Origin: Bacteroidales bacterium
GTDB taxonomy: Bacteria; Bacteroidota; Bacteroidia; Bacteroidales; Marinilabiliaceae
Assembly (NCBI GenBank): GCA_015061285.1
Contig: SUWW01000008.1
Location: 62,001 to 126,000, forward strand
Direction: 5' to 3'
Length of the DNA stretch: 64,000 nt
In this document: positions 34,741-44,221 of the stretch, piece after piece
Layout of the letters: each line of letters opens with the position of its first letter
Numbering within the stretch: position 1 is the stretch's first letter
The notes under the pieces: model-generated
Database searches by the model: none
Told to the model about the DNA's origin: nothing
Seen by the model: the letters and a program-made list of their open reading frames with translations, nothing else
Made by a program: the position numbers and the translations under genes

Positions 34741-35718
34741 ATGATAGAAAAACTAATCTATTTAGATGCGGTCGACATGGTTGAGTTTTGTGGCGTGAAT
34801 AACACAAAATTCGATCTAATTCAATCTCACTTTCCTAAATTGAAAATGGTATGCCGAGGCAATTGGATAAAAGCAATTGGCGAAGCTTCTGATGTGGCTG
34901 ATTTTGAAGAAAAAATGGCCTTGCTCATACAATATTATAATGAATACAACGTACTTACGGATAGTGCTATCAACGATGTCTTAGTTGGTAATACTGCCCT
35001 TATGAAGTCGTCGGACAACTCTATTATTCTGCATAATATTGATGGGCATCCTATTCGTCCGCGCAGTAGCAATCAGAAAAAACTTATCGATGCTGCCGAT
35101 GCCAATGATATGCTTTTTGCCATAGGTCCTGCAGGCTCGGGTAAAACCTATTTGGCTATTGCGCTTGCTGTTAGGGCTTTGAAGAATAAGCAAGTAAAGC
35201 GTATCATCTTAAGTCGCCCTGCCGTTGAAGCTGGCGAGAAGTTGGGCTTCCTTCCTGGCGACATGAAGGACAAAATCGATCCCTATTTGCAGCCGCTCTA
35301 CGATGCTTTGGCAGATATGATTCCTGCCGTTAAGTTGAAAGAGTTTCTCGAGAATGGCACTATCCAAATAGCTCCGCTCGCTTTTATGCGTGGTCGCACG
35401 CTAAATAATGCTTTTGTGATTCTCGACGAAGCGCAGAATACCACCATACCACAGATAAAAATGTTTCTTACGCGTATGGGGTCGAATGCGAAGTTTGTCA
35501 TCACGGGTGATACTACGCAAATAGACTTGCCTAATGTGCATCAGAGTGGCTTAATCTTTTGTATGCATATACTTAAGAATATCAAAGATTTGGCTATGAT
35601 TCAATTCGATAGCCATGATATAGTTCGCCATAAACTTGTGCAGCGTATTGTGGAAGCTTTCGACAAGGCCGAAAAAGAGTCTGCTAAGCGCAAGCAAACG
35701 CCTAAAACTGAAGATTAA
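34741..35718 (+). CDS. phoH: PhoH-family ATPase
   Basis: ATG 34741 gives 325 residues. The C-terminal two thirds are the PhoH domain with Walker A FAIGPAGSGKTYLAIALAV, RIILSRPAVEAGEKLGFLPGDMKDKIDPYLQPLYDAL and Walker B FVILDEAQNTTIPQIKMFLTRMG. The N-terminus (residues 1-115) is the usual PhoH/PhoL extension. The role is thought to lie in RNA metabolism (a predicted helicase-like ATPase, often beside ybeY), but ybeY is not next to it here. Confidence 0.93.
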   Translation: MIEKLIYLDAVDMVEFCGVNNTKFDLIQSHFPKLKMVCRGNWIKAIGEASDVADFEEKMALLIQYYNEYNVLTDSAINDVLVGNTALMKSSDNSIILHNIDGHPIRPRSSNQKKLIDAADANDMLFAIGPAGSGKTYLAIALAVRALKNKQVKRIILSRPAVEAGEKLGFLPGDMKDKIDPYLQPLYDALADMIPAVKLKEFLENGTIQIAPLAFMRGRTLNNAFVILDEAQNTTIPQIKMFLTRMGSNAKFVITGDTTQIDLPNVHQSGLIFCMHILKNIKDLAMIQFDSHDIVRHKLVQRIVEAFDKAEKESAKRKQTPKTED

Positions 35719-35737
35719 CACGTAAAACTAAAATATT

Positions 35738-36685
35738 ATGAGCAAAGCAATTGTTGAAACAAACTTCAACTTTCCACGTCAGCGTAGTGTGTATAAAGGC
35801 AAAGTGCGCGACGTCTACAACATCGATGATAAGTATATGGCTATGGTCGTAACCGACCGAATATCAGCCTTCGACGTTGTGCTTCCTAAGGGTATCCCCT
35901 TCAAGGGTCAAGTGCTGAACCAGATAGCAGCAAAATTTCTCGACCAAACCAAAGACATTCTTCCTAACTGGAAAGTGGCTACTCCCGACCCTATGGTTAC
36001 TGTAGGTTTGAAATGTGAGCCTTTCAAGGTAGAAATGGTCATTCGTGGCTATCTCACAGGTAGCGCATGGCGCGAGTATAAAGCTGGTGCACGTGAACTA
36101 TGTGGCGTGAAGTTGCCCGAGGGAATGAAAGAAAATCAAAAATTTCCTTCGCCTATCATCACTCCAACTACCAAAGCCGATGCTGGCCACGATATGAATA
36201 TCTCTAAAGAAGAGATTATCGCTCAAGGCATCGTTAGTCGCGAAGATTACGAGCAGATCGAGAAATATACCTACGCACTCTTCCAGCGCGGAACCGAAAT
36301 TGCCGCTCAGAAAGGTTTGATTCTCGTTGATACTAAATATGAATTTGGTAAACACAATGGTCAGATAATTCTTATCGACGAAATACATACGCCCGACTCA
36401 TCGCGCTATTTTTACTCTGAAGGCTATCAAGAGCGTTTCGAAAAAGGCGAAGAACAGCGCCAACTCTCTAAAGAGTTTGTTCGTCAGTGGCTTATCGAGA
36501 ATGGTTTCCAAGGCAAAGAGGGACAGAAAGTACCCGAAATGACCGAAACAAAGATTCAGGAGATTTCCGATCGCTATATTGAGCTATATGAGCATATTAC
36601 TGGCGAAAAATTCCAGAAAACAGTTAGCGAAGATGTAGCTGCTCGAATAGAGAAAAATGTAACCAATTGCATCAATAGCTTATGA
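35738..36685 (+). CDS. purC: Phosphoribosylaminoimidazole-succinocarboxamide synthase
   Basis: The 315-residue protein has SAICAR synthase signatures: [81 protein letters not shown] and [16 protein letters not shown]. It catalyses the eighth step of purine synthesis, joining CAIR and aspartate with ATP. It is 19 bp after phoH and overlaps the next gene by 4 bp. Confidence 0.96.
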   Translation: MSKAIVETNFNFPRQRSVYKGKVRDVYNIDDKYMAMVVTDRISAFDVVLPKGIPFKGQVLNQIAAKFLDQTKDILPNWKVATPDPMVTVGLKCEPFKVEMVIRGYLTGSAWREYKAGARELCGVKLPEGMKENQKFPSPIITPTTKADAGHDMNISKEEIIAQGIVSREDYEQIEKYTYALFQRGTEIAAQKGLILVDTKYEFGKHNGQIILIDEIHTPDSSRYFYSEGYQERFEKGEEQRQLSKEFVRQWLIENGFQGKEGQKVPEMTETKIQEISDRYIELYEHITGEKFQKTVSEDVAARIEKNVTNCINSL

Positions 36686-37299
36686 AAAGATTATTTATTG
36701 TAGCCGTTGCTGCTGCATTGTTGTCAGCATGTTGCAACACTAATCAGCCTGCTGCTGTAGATGCTGAAAATCCGATGAATCTTCGTGCCGATGGAGAGTG
36801 GCAAAAAATTGATGCTAAGGATCTTAATCTTAATATCGATAAGTATGTATCGAAAGCTATGGCACTTACCGTTTCGTGTGGCGACAGCGTAAATACTATG
36901 GCTATTGGTTGGTTGCAAACTGGCCGCATTTGGAATCGCTCTACGGCTACTGTTTATGTGCGCACTTCTCGTTATACCTATGATTATATTCAGAAGGCCG
37001 ATAAGTTCGTTATCAGTGCATTGCCCGACGAATGCCATAGCAAGGTTATGTATATTGGTTCAAAATCGGGTCGCGACGAGGATAAGATTACAAATGCTGG
37101 TCTTACCATCGAACGCCTCGAAGATGGTCAAGCAGCCTTCACCGACGATATTCTCCGCATAGAATGTCGTAAGATTTTCACTCAAGAGCTCGACACTGCA
37201 AATTTTGTAGATAAAGAAATTGCAGAAAAGATGTACTCTACAGAACCGACACATTATGAGTTTATTGGTGAAATAACGAACGTTTGGGTTCGTCGATAA
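36682..37299 (+). CDS. Flavin reductase-like lipoprotein
   Basis: The 205-residue protein starts with a lipoprotein signal ([12 protein letters not shown], acylated Cys about 17), followed by a flavin reductase-like split-barrel domain: [61 protein letters not shown] and [12 protein letters not shown]. Such domains bind FMN; the predicted location is the periplasmic or outer surface, unlike the cytoplasmic family. Its ATGA overlap with purC suggests coupling, though no common pathway is evident. Confidence 0.75.
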   Translation: MKRLFIVAVAAALLSACCNTNQPAAVDAENPMNLRADGEWQKIDAKDLNLNIDKYVSKAMALTVSCGDSVNTMAIGWLQTGRIWNRSTATVYVRTSRYTYDYIQKADKFVISALPDECHSKVMYIGSKSGRDEDKITNAGLTIERLEDGQAAFTDDILRIECRKIFTQELDTANFVDKEIAEKMYSTEPTHYEFIGEITNVWVRR

Positions 37300-37330
37300 T
37301 TGTAACTATAGAAATAAGTATAACAAATGT

Positions 37331-37366
37331 ATGGCGGATGCAGCAATGTGTCCGCCATTTGTTTTT
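37331..37366 (+). terminator. Intrinsic terminator after the flavin reductase gene
   Basis: ATGGCGGA (37331-37338) pairs with TCCGCCAT (37351-37358), followed by TTGTTTTT. Confidence 0.8.
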
Positions 37367-37684
37367 GCTACGCAGGCAACTGCGCATGCGTATTTGTAGG
37401 GTAAATTTCGCATTTCCATAGTCATCTTTATTGTCATTCACAGTTCTGCCTTTTTCTACTATTTACTTATAACAGCGTTTTTGCGAGAATTTGGGTCTGT
37501 TTTACGCTATAAACTGTCAGATTTTTATTGTTTGTGATATTTTATTGCGTTTGTGTAAATGTTGTGAAATTCCTAATGAAGTATGGTTTTGGGTGTACTA
37601 TTTATCACAATAATTGGTTAATTTCGTTTATGCAGAAATGAACATTTGGAGCATATCCAAATGAAGAAAAAGGGAGGAACAGAT
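37367..37684. other. Long leader or spacer before gdhA
   Basis: About 320 bp without a gene. It contains GCATGCGTATTTGTAGGG, a weak echo of the GCATGTAGGG elements seen elsewhere, then AT-rich DNA. Just before gdhA is GGAGGAAC (37673-37680), one of the few strong Shine-Dalgarno sequences in the window. Confidence 0.45.
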
Positions 37685-39022
37685 ATGGAAATTGAGAGAA
37701 TTATTAACAACCTGGAACAAAAGCATCCGGGCGAGAATGAGTATTTGCAAGCTGTCAAAGAAGTTTTGCTGTCGATAGTAGATGTCTACAATCAGCACCC
37801 CGAATTTGAACGAGCAAAAATCATCGAACGACTTGTAGAGCCAGAGCGCATCATCACATTTCGCGTGCCTTGGGTCGACGATAAAGGCGAAGTGCAAGTA
37901 AACATTGGTTATCGTGTGCAATTCAATAGTGCAATAGGTCCATACAAAGGAGGTCTTCGTTTTCATCAATCGGTAAACCTCAGTATTCTGAAGTTCCTTG
38001 GATTTGAGCAGACGTTCAAAAATGCTCTTACTACGCTACCTATGGGCGGAGGCAAGGGTGGTTCGGATTTCTGCCCACGCGGCAAGAGCGATGCTGAAAT
38101 TATGCGTTTCTGTCAGGCCTTCATGAACGAACTATTCCGTTACATTGGTCCCGAGATTGATGTTCCTGCTGGCGACATTGGCGTTGGGGCAAGAGAGATT
38201 GGTTATCTTTTTGGTCAGTATAAGAAACTTACGCGCGATTGGAGTGGTGTGCTTACAGGCAAGGGTCTTGAGTTTGGCGGTAGCCTCATTCGTCCGGAAG
38301 CGACAGGATTTGGCGGACTATATTTCGTAAATGAAATGTTGCAGACTCACGGCCATTCTATTGAAGGAAAAACCATTGCAATCAGCGGATTTGGCAACGT
38401 GGCTTGGGGCGCTGCCAAGAAAGCCACGGAGTTAGGCGCAAAGGTCGTCACTATTAGTGGTCCTGATGGCTATATATACGACCCTGCCGGTCTCAACGAA
38501 GAGAAGATTGCCTACATGCTTGAACTACGAGCTTCGGGCAACGACATTTGCCAACCCTACGCCGACAAGTTTGCTGGTAGCACGTTTGTGGCAGGCAAGC
38601 GTCCTTGGGAGGTTAAGTGCGACATTGCTCTTCCGTGTGCCACACAGAACGAACTTAATAGCAAAGATGCCAATACACTAATTAAGAATGGTTGCATCTG
38701 TGTGGGCGAGATAAGCAATATGGGCTGTACGCTCGAAGCCATTGAGGCTTTTGTGAATAGCAAGATGATATTTGCCCCTGGCAAAGCAGTGAATGCTGGT
38801 GGCGTTGCCACTTCGGGACTCGAGATGAGTCAAAACGCTATGCACATCAGTTGGACTGCAGAAGAGGTCGACAGACATTTGCACAATATCATGCACAATA
38901 TTCATGAGCAGTGCGTTAAGTATGGTAGGCAGGCCGATGGCTATGTAAACTATGTCAAAGGTGCCAATATTGCAGGCTTCATGAAGGTAGCTAAAGCCAT
39001 GATGGCTCAAGGAATTGTGTAA
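37685..39022 (+). CDS. gdhA: Glutamate dehydrogenase, NADP-type (GdhA)
   Basis: ATG 37685 gives 445 residues, matching the hexameric bacterial enzyme; the strong GGAGGA 8 bp upstream supports this start over the ATG at 37661. Motifs: VNIGYRVQFNSAIGPYKGGLRFHQSVNLSILKFLGFEQTFKNALTTLPMGGGKGGSDF (catalytic lysines), DVPAGDIGVGAREIGYLFGQYKK, and the Rossmann loop ISGFGNVAWGAA. It converts 2-oxoglutarate and ammonium to glutamate. The KLTRDWSGVLTGKGLEFGGS stretch fits NADPH-linked forms; cofactor use is inferred. Confidence 0.95.
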   Translation: MEIERIINNLEQKHPGENEYLQAVKEVLLSIVDVYNQHPEFERAKIIERLVEPERIITFRVPWVDDKGEVQVNIGYRVQFNSAIGPYKGGLRFHQSVNLSILKFLGFEQTFKNALTTLPMGGGKGGSDFCPRGKSDAEIMRFCQAFMNELFRYIGPEIDVPAGDIGVGAREIGYLFGQYKKLTRDWSGVLTGKGLEFGGSLIRPEATGFGGLYFVNEMLQTHGHSIEGKTIAISGFGNVAWGAAKKATELGAKVVTISGPDGYIYDPAGLNEEKIAYMLELRASGNDICQPYADKFAGSTFVAGKRPWEVKCDIALPCATQNELNSKDANTLIKNGCICVGEISNMGCTLEAIEAFVNSKMIFAPGKAVNAGGVATSGLEMSQNAMHISWTAEEVDRHLHNIMHNIHEQCVKYGRQADGYVNYVKGANIAGFMKVAKAMMAQGIV

Positions 39023-39056
39023 TAGAGAAAACAGAACCAAATAACAGCAAAATACG

Positions 39057-39089
39057 GGTGATGCGTCCAATGGGTGCATCACCTTTTTT
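39057..39089 (+). terminator. Intrinsic terminator of gdhA
   Basis: GGTGATGC (39057-39064) pairs with GCATCACC (39076-39083), followed by TTTTTT (39084-39089). Confidence 0.9.
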
Positions 39090-39164
39090 GCTTTCAGAAG
39101 CTACAAGAGCAAAACCAAGGCAAGAGGCTTGCAACTTTTATTCATTTTTCAACTTTCAAATTCC

Positions 39165-39172
39165 TACATTTG
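39165..39172 (+). promoter_or_regulatory. -7 box of cysE
   Basis: TACATTTG is an exact TAnnTTTG, 30 bp before the ATG at 39202. The -33 region is TTTTTC-like, not a clear TTTG. Confidence 0.5.
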
Positions 39173-39201
39173 CAGCCGCAAAAAGTATAACCTTAACCAA
39201 A

Positions 39202-40113
39202 ATGGCGTCTGTTGACTTTGAAAAAATAGTAGACGAACTATCGCAAGAACTACCATTGGAGCAAAATGCGAAATCGGTAGAGAGCACCAAGTTGCCGTCT
39301 ATTAAGGCATTAGGAGAGCTTGTGTCTCTCGTGCGTAGTGTGGTTTTCCCTGGTTTTTTCGATGAGCGTCCGGCAGAGTCGTGTGTGCAACGCCATTATT
39401 TGGGGGTGGATATAAATAATATATACAACATACTTCAAAAGCAAGTTGCTCGCGGATTGCAGTTTTCCTATGGCGTGAGCGACAAAGATGCACATAGCCA
39501 AGCGCAATATATATCTGAACAATTCATACAGAGCATATCGAAGATTAAGCATTTGCTCTTCACCGACGTCACGGCAATGGCCCACAACGATCCAGCAGTA
39601 CGCAATCTTGGCGAAGTGATATTCTGCTATCCTGTAGTGCAAGCGCTTGTCAACTACCGCATTGCGCATGAGTTGCATGTGCTCAAAGTGCCCATCATAC
39701 CACGTATAATCACCGAGATGGCGCATTCGGCAACTGGCATCGACATCCATCCTGGCGCAGTAATTGGCGACCATTTCTGCATCGACCATGGCACAGGTGT
39801 GGTGATAGGCGAAACGTGCATCATAGGTTCGCATGTTATGCTCTATCAAGGCGTTACGCTTGGCGCGAAAAATTTTTCATACGACGATAGCGGTCATCCG
39901 CTAAATGTGCCACGACACCCGATTTTGGAAGACAACGTGACTGTGTATAGCAACGCATCGGTGCTTGGCCGCATCACCATAGGACATGATTCGGTTATTG
40001 GTGGCAACGTGTGGGTGACTAATAGTGTGGCACCATATACACACGTATTGCAGAGCAAAACCAAGCTCATGAAGAATATGGATTTCTTGAAGGATACCGA
40101 TTACATGATATAA
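39202..40113 (+). CDS. cysE: Serine O-acetyltransferase
   Basis: ATG 39202 gives 303 residues; a longer frame from 39058 would start inside the gdhA terminator. The N-terminal helical part (residues 1-180) is followed by a left-handed beta-helix with TGIDIHPGAVIGDHFCIDHGTGVVIGETCIIGSHVMLYQGVTLG and PTIGN-like turns, typical of CysE (catalytic His in CIDHGTG). It makes O-acetylserine for cysteine synthesis from serine and acetyl-CoA. It is followed 18 bp later by the DUF4494 gene. Confidence 0.92.
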   Translation: MASVDFEKIVDELSQELPLEQNAKSVESTKLPSIKALGELVSLVRSVVFPGFFDERPAESCVQRHYLGVDINNIYNILQKQVARGLQFSYGVSDKDAHSQAQYISEQFIQSISKIKHLLFTDVTAMAHNDPAVRNLGEVIFCYPVVQALVNYRIAHELHVLKVPIIPRIITEMAHSATGIDIHPGAVIGDHFCIDHGTGVVIGETCIIGSHVMLYQGVTLGAKNFSYDDSGHPLNVPRHPILEDNVTVYSNASVLGRITIGHDSVIGGNVWVTNSVAPYTHVLQSKTKLMKNMDFLKDTDYMI

Positions 40114-40131
40114 AAACCTACATAAAACCCT

Positions 40132-40593
40132 ATGTTAACATTATTTGAATGCCGAATACGCTACAATAAGCCCGATGAAGAAACGGGCAAGGAGAAACGC
40201 GTTACAGAGGCTTATCTTTTCGATGCACTTACCTACACCGAAGCTGAGGCTCGTGTGGCCGATAAAATGCCCGAATACATATCTGGCGAGTGGGCACTTG
40301 CAAGCATTCGCAAAGCTCAGTATAGCGAAATTATTCCATCGGAAGGCGATCGCTGGTTCAAGTGCCGCGTTACGTTTATAACTATCGACGAACGTTCAGG
40401 CAAAGAGAAACGCACAGCGCAGAATGTGCTTGTTATGGCCGACGATATAAAAGGTGCTGTAGATGCTGTAGTAAAAGGTATGAACGGTACAACAGCCGAT
40501 TTTGTGGTAACGGGCGTTACGGAATCGAATATTATGGAGTATTTTCCTCTATTCGATAAAGAAGAGCCTACAATACAAAACCCTACAGAATAA
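40132..40593 (+). CDS. DUF4494 family protein
   Basis: The 153-residue protein is typical of DUF4494, a family nearly confined to Bacteroidetes: LFECRIRYNKPDEETGKEKRVTEAYLFDALTYTEAEARV, WFKCRVTFITIDERSGKEKRTAQNVLVMADDIKGAVDAV. The two halves share the pattern F.CR(I/V).(Y/F)...DE.(T/S)GKEKR, a visible internal repeat. It has no signal peptide. Function is unknown; related phage proteins exist. It is probably cotranscribed with cysE. Confidence 0.85.
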   Translation: MLTLFECRIRYNKPDEETGKEKRVTEAYLFDALTYTEAEARVADKMPEYISGEWALASIRKAQYSEIIPSEGDRWFKCRVTFITIDERSGKEKRTAQNVLVMADDIKGAVDAVVKGMNGTTADFVVTGVTESNIMEYFPLFDKEEPTIQNPTE

Positions 40594-40728
40594 TAGGCAA
40601 GAAAAACGTCGCCGAGCTTAGGCGCACGCTACTTGGTGAGCACACTGCTGAAAATGTAGATGTGCCCTTTTGTCTGTATATGTAGTTATAAGAATTGACG
40701 TATAAATATTCTAAAAAAACATAATTGA

Positions 40729-42108
40729 ATGGAACAAACAAAAATAGAGAAACTGAGCGATCGTAAGGCGTTTCGTTTTGCAGCGCTTATAATCGTGTCG
40801 GTTACCATGATGTTCGGATACTTCTTTACCGACGTCATGTCGCCACTCGAGCCGTTACTTACCGCAGCAAAAGGCAGCGAAGGAGGTTTAGGATTAGGTT
40901 GGACGTCGAGCGAATATGGTTGGTTTTCTGGGGCTTACGGTTTGATGAATGTATACTTGCTCCTGCTTTTCTTCGGAGGTATCATTCTCGACAAGTTTGG
41001 CATACGCTTCACTGGTGTGATGAGCACATCGTTGATGTTTGTTGGTGCTATAATAAAGTATTGGGCAGTAAGTTCCGATTTGGGCGAATCTACCATTTGG
41101 GTGCCATTCGGTGGCGATGTACAAGCGCAGGTAGCCTTTGCCGGTTTGGGCTTTGCTGTTTATGGCGTAGGCTGCGAGATAGCTGGTATCACGGTGTCGA
41201 AAGTCATAGTTAAGTGGTTCACAGGCCACGAGTTGGCGCTTGCAATGGGTTTGCAAGTTGCATTGGCACGTATAGGTACTGCTGTTGCGTTGGGTGCTGC
41301 GTTGCCAATAGCAAAATCGATGGGTGGCGTTTCGGCTTCGGTTGGTTTAGGCGCTGCTTGCCTCTGCATTGGCCTTATCTCGTTCATTGTATATAATATT
41401 ATGGATAAGAAGGAAGACAAAGCTGCAGCTGCCGTTGCTACAGAGCCTGAAGAGGGCTTCAAATTTGCCGATTTGAAGTTGCTTTTTGGCAACAAGGGCT
41501 TCTGGTTCGTAACATTGCTCTGCTTAGCATTCTATGCTGGAGTATTCCCATTCCTAAAATTTGCAACCAAACTTATGGTGTTTAAGTATGGTGTCGACGA
41601 GAATGTAGCAGGACTAATTCCAGCCATGTTGCCTTTTGGCACTATAATTCTTACTCCAGTTTTTGGTGGCATATATGATAAATATGGTAAAGGAGCTACA
41701 CTCATGATTATAGGCTCAGTATTGCTTATGATTGTTCATGCTGTGTTTGCATTGCCAATCGACAGTTGGGTGCTTGCAATAGTTATGATGATAGTGCTTG
41801 GCGTGGCATTTGGCTTAGTGCCATCGGCAATGTGGCCATCGGTACCAAAAATTATACCTATGAAGTTGCTTGGTACGGCATACGCACTGATATTCTACAT
41901 ACAAAACATCGGCCTTTCGATGGTGCCTATGTGGATTGGCTCTGTAAATGAGAAGAATACCAACGCTGACGGCGTTATTGATTACACCGAGTCTATGACA
42001 ATTTTTGCAGCATTTGGTGCAGCAGCCATTCTCATTTCGCTTCTTATTCTCCGCGAAGACAAGAAGAAAGGTTATGGTCTTGAACTACCGAACGTGAAGA
42101 AAGGGTAG
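40729..42108 (+). CDS. Major facilitator superfamily transporter (MFSD1-like or NarK-like)
   Basis: The 459-residue protein has about twelve membrane helices in two sets of six around a charged central loop (DKKEDKAAAAVATEPEEGFKF). LDKFGIRFTGVMSTSLMFVGA is the first-loop MFS signature (here LDKFGIR) and GGIYDKYGKGATLMIIGS its C-half twin. Bacteroidetes proteins of this type resemble eukaryotic MFSD1, reported to move dipeptides; a nitrate/nitrite-type role is also conceivable. Pairing with a POT peptide transporter 51 bp downstream favours a peptide-linked substrate; this is inference. Confidence 0.82.
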   Translation: MEQTKIEKLSDRKAFRFAALIIVSVTMMFGYFFTDVMSPLEPLLTAAKGSEGGLGLGWTSSEYGWFSGAYGLMNVYLLLLFFGGIILDKFGIRFTGVMSTSLMFVGAIIKYWAVSSDLGESTIWVPFGGDVQAQVAFAGLGFAVYGVGCEIAGITVSKVIVKWFTGHELALAMGLQVALARIGTAVALGAALPIAKSMGGVSASVGLGAACLCIGLISFIVYNIMDKKEDKAAAAVATEPEEGFKFADLKLLFGNKGFWFVTLLCLAFYAGVFPFLKFATKLMVFKYGVDENVAGLIPAMLPFGTIILTPVFGGIYDKYGKGATLMIIGSVLLMIVHAVFALPIDSWVLAIVMMIVLGVAFGLVPSAMWPSVPKIIPMKLLGTAYALIFYIQNIGLSMVPMWIGSVNEKNTNADGVIDYTESMTIFAAFGAAAILISLLILREDKKKGYGLELPNVKKG

Positions 42109-42159
42109 TGTAGGGGCATAATCTCATAATTAGTAAATATTAATTCGTAACTAAAAAAT

Positions 42160-43713
42160 ATGTTTGAAGGACAACCCAAAGGGTTATTTGCGTTAGCCCT
42201 TGCTAACACTGGCGAGCGATTCGGTTACTACACCATGCTCGCGATATTCGTACTATTTATGCAGGCAAAATTTGGATGGAACGAAGCCGACGCTGGTCAG
42301 GTGAACGCCATCTTCCTTGCCGCTGTCTATTTTCTCCCGCTTGTAGGTGGTTTCATCTCCGATAAGATTGGTTATGGACGCTGCGTAACTATTGGTATGG
42401 TAGTTATGTTCCTTGGCTATCTTGGACTTGCCATTCCTACCAACGACCTCGACACTGCCAAAGTTGCTATGATTGGCGGCCTTGCTCTTGTATCTATTGG
42501 TACTGGCCTTTTCAAAGGCAACCTTCAGGTGCTTGTGGGCAACCTTTTCGACGACCCTAAGTATGCTTCGAAACGCGACTCGGCATTCAGCCTTTTCTAT
42601 ATGGCTATAAACATCGGTGCTATGTTCGCTCCTTCGATGGCTAAATGGGTGACGAACAAATACCTCTCGTCATACGGCATGGTTTACGATGCTGCCAACA
42701 CCAGTCCTGAATATCTCGAAGTTCTTTCGGGTGGCTACGGACTTTGCTTCGGTGTTGCATGCGTATCTCTTGTGCTTTCGGCTATTATCTACTTTGCATT
42801 CCGCGGCTGGTTCAAACATGCCGACGTTACCGCTAAACAAGCAAAAGCAAGCGGCGACAGCAATGTAGAAGAACTCACTCCAAAACAGACTCGCGACCGC
42901 ATTGTGGCGCTTCTCATCGTGTTCTTTGTTGTTATCTTCTTCTGGATGGCATTCCATCAGAATGGTTCTGCACTCACTTTCTTTGCTAAGAAATATACCA
43001 ATCTTACCATCGAAGGTCCGATGCGATTTGGCTTCAACATCTTCAGCCTTGCGCTTGTTGCTGTTGCTGTTTATACTGCTATTGCCGCTATTCAGTCGAA
43101 GAAAAACGTTGCTAAGACCATTTGCGCTGTAGTTACCGTTGCACTTCTTGGTTGTGCATACGGTCTCTATGCTATGATGGACGACCCTACGATGGCACAA
43201 CCATCAGATTTCCAGCAGTTCAACCCATTCTTTGTAGTTGCTCTGACTCCATTTAGTATGATACTTTTCGATGCCTTCGCTAAGAAAGGTCACGAAGTGA
43301 GTGCTCCTACGCGTATTGCTTGGGGTATGTTTGTGGCTGCACTTGGTTTCGGTGTGATTACGCTTGCATCTACAAGCCTCATTTCACCTATGGATCTTGG
43401 CGACAAGACGCAGAGCATACTCTCGCCAGGTTGGCTTATATCTACATACTTAACACTTACATTTGCCGAACTCCTTCTTTCGCCAATGGGTATCTCGTTC
43501 GTGTCGAAAGTTGCGCCTCCTAAGTATAAAGGTCTTATGATGGGTGGTTGGTTCGTAGCGACGGCTATTGGCAACTACGCAAGTATGCTCCCTTCGATGC
43601 TTTGGAACAAAATACCGCTTATGTACAACTGGGCAATACTTATTGGTCTTTGTCTCGTGAGCGCGCTATTGATGTTCTCGTTGCTCAAGAAACTCAAAGT
43701 AATGACTGAGTAA
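42160..43713 (+). CDS. POT-family proton-coupled oligopeptide transporter
   Basis: The 517-residue protein has about fourteen membrane helices and POT signatures: ALANTGERFGYYTMLAIFVLFM on helix 1, FLPLVGGFISDKIGYGRCVTIGMVVMFLGYLGL, and GLFKGNLQVLVGNLFDDP. It imports di- and tripeptides with protons across the inner membrane. The helix 1 motif ExxERFxYY reads NTGERFGYY here, with Asn at the first Glu position, which takes part in proton coupling in studied POTs. With the DPP III and the upstream MFS protein it suggests peptide-based growth. Confidence 0.9.
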   Translation: MFEGQPKGLFALALANTGERFGYYTMLAIFVLFMQAKFGWNEADAGQVNAIFLAAVYFLPLVGGFISDKIGYGRCVTIGMVVMFLGYLGLAIPTNDLDTAKVAMIGGLALVSIGTGLFKGNLQVLVGNLFDDPKYASKRDSAFSLFYMAINIGAMFAPSMAKWVTNKYLSSYGMVYDAANTSPEYLEVLSGGYGLCFGVACVSLVLSAIIYFAFRGWFKHADVTAKQAKASGDSNVEELTPKQTRDRIVALLIVFFVVIFFWMAFHQNGSALTFFAKKYTNLTIEGPMRFGFNIFSLALVAVAVYTAIAAIQSKKNVAKTICAVVTVALLGCAYGLYAMMDDPTMAQPSDFQQFNPFFVVALTPFSMILFDAFAKKGHEVSAPTRIAWGMFVAALGFGVITLASTSLISPMDLGDKTQSILSPGWLISTYLTLTFAELLLSPMGISFVSKVAPPKYKGLMMGGWFVATAIGNYASMLPSMLWNKIPLMYNWAILIGLCLVSALLMFSLLKKLKVMTE

Positions 43714-43736
43714 TATCGATACTTACAATAATATTT

Positions 43737-43778
43737 ATGGCGCATAGGACGGTTGTTCGGTGCGCCATTTATAGTTTT
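43737..43778 (+). terminator. Intrinsic terminator after the POT transporter
   Basis: ATGGCGCA (43737-43744) pairs with TGCGCCAT (43761-43768), followed by TTATAGTTTTT. Confidence 0.7.
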
Positions 43779-43821
43779 TACCACAGAAAGCACTGCTCTG
43801 GATGTTATTTTCTGTGTTTTC

Positions 43822-43850
43822 GCGGACGCACGCGGTGCGTCCCTACATGC
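43822..43850. repeat. REP-like hairpin element (inverted copy)
   Basis: GGACGCAC (43824-43831), loop GCG, GTGCGTCC (43835-43842), followed by CTACATGC. This is the reverse complement of the element at 48221-48250. It lies in the 198-bp spacer between convergent transcription units; the rest of the spacer holds no gene. Confidence 0.75.
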
Positions 43851-43911
43851 GGTTATTGTTTTCCGTGTGTTCCGTGGTTAATATTAGAAACTTGCGAAAC
43901 CTGTGTAAATA

Positions 43912-44214
43912 CTAAACAAACTCGAAGAGATTATTGAATCCAGTCATAAAGAAGATGTTCTTTAGGTCGTCGTTCAAGTTTATAATACGTACGTGCGAAC
44001 CCTTAGGCTTGGCGCTTTTCAATACACCGAGAAATATTCTCAGTCCGCTCGACGATATATATTGCAACTGCTTGCAGTCGAACACGATATTCTTGCCATT
44101 TGCGTTGTAGAGCGGACTTAACTCTTTTTCGGTTTCGGCAGCGGCAGCGGTGTCGAGTCGACCTTCCAAAATGGCCACGAGAGCATCATCTTTATCTTCT
44201 ATCGTAACATTCAT
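43912..44214 (-). CDS. STAS-domain anti-sigma factor antagonist
   Basis: The 100-residue protein is a single STAS domain: LVAILEGRLDTAAAAETEKEL, IVFDCKQLQYISSSGLRIFLGVL and a C-terminal VRIINLNDDLKNIFFMTGF. The SSGLR serine is the site phosphorylated in SpoIIAA/RsbV-type antagonists. The unphosphorylated form would bind a partner kinase and release its target. It is the last gene of a three-gene operon, 7 bp after the phosphatase/kinase gene, and shares the YISSSGLR motif with the STAS domain of the first gene (47640-46447). Confidence 0.9.
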   Translation of the reverse strand: MNVTIEDKDDALVAILEGRLDTAAAAETEKELSPLYNANGKNIVFDCKQLQYISSSGLRIFLGVLKSAKPKGSHVRIINLNDDLKNIFFMTGFNNLFEFV

Positions 44215-44221
44215 ATTTATA

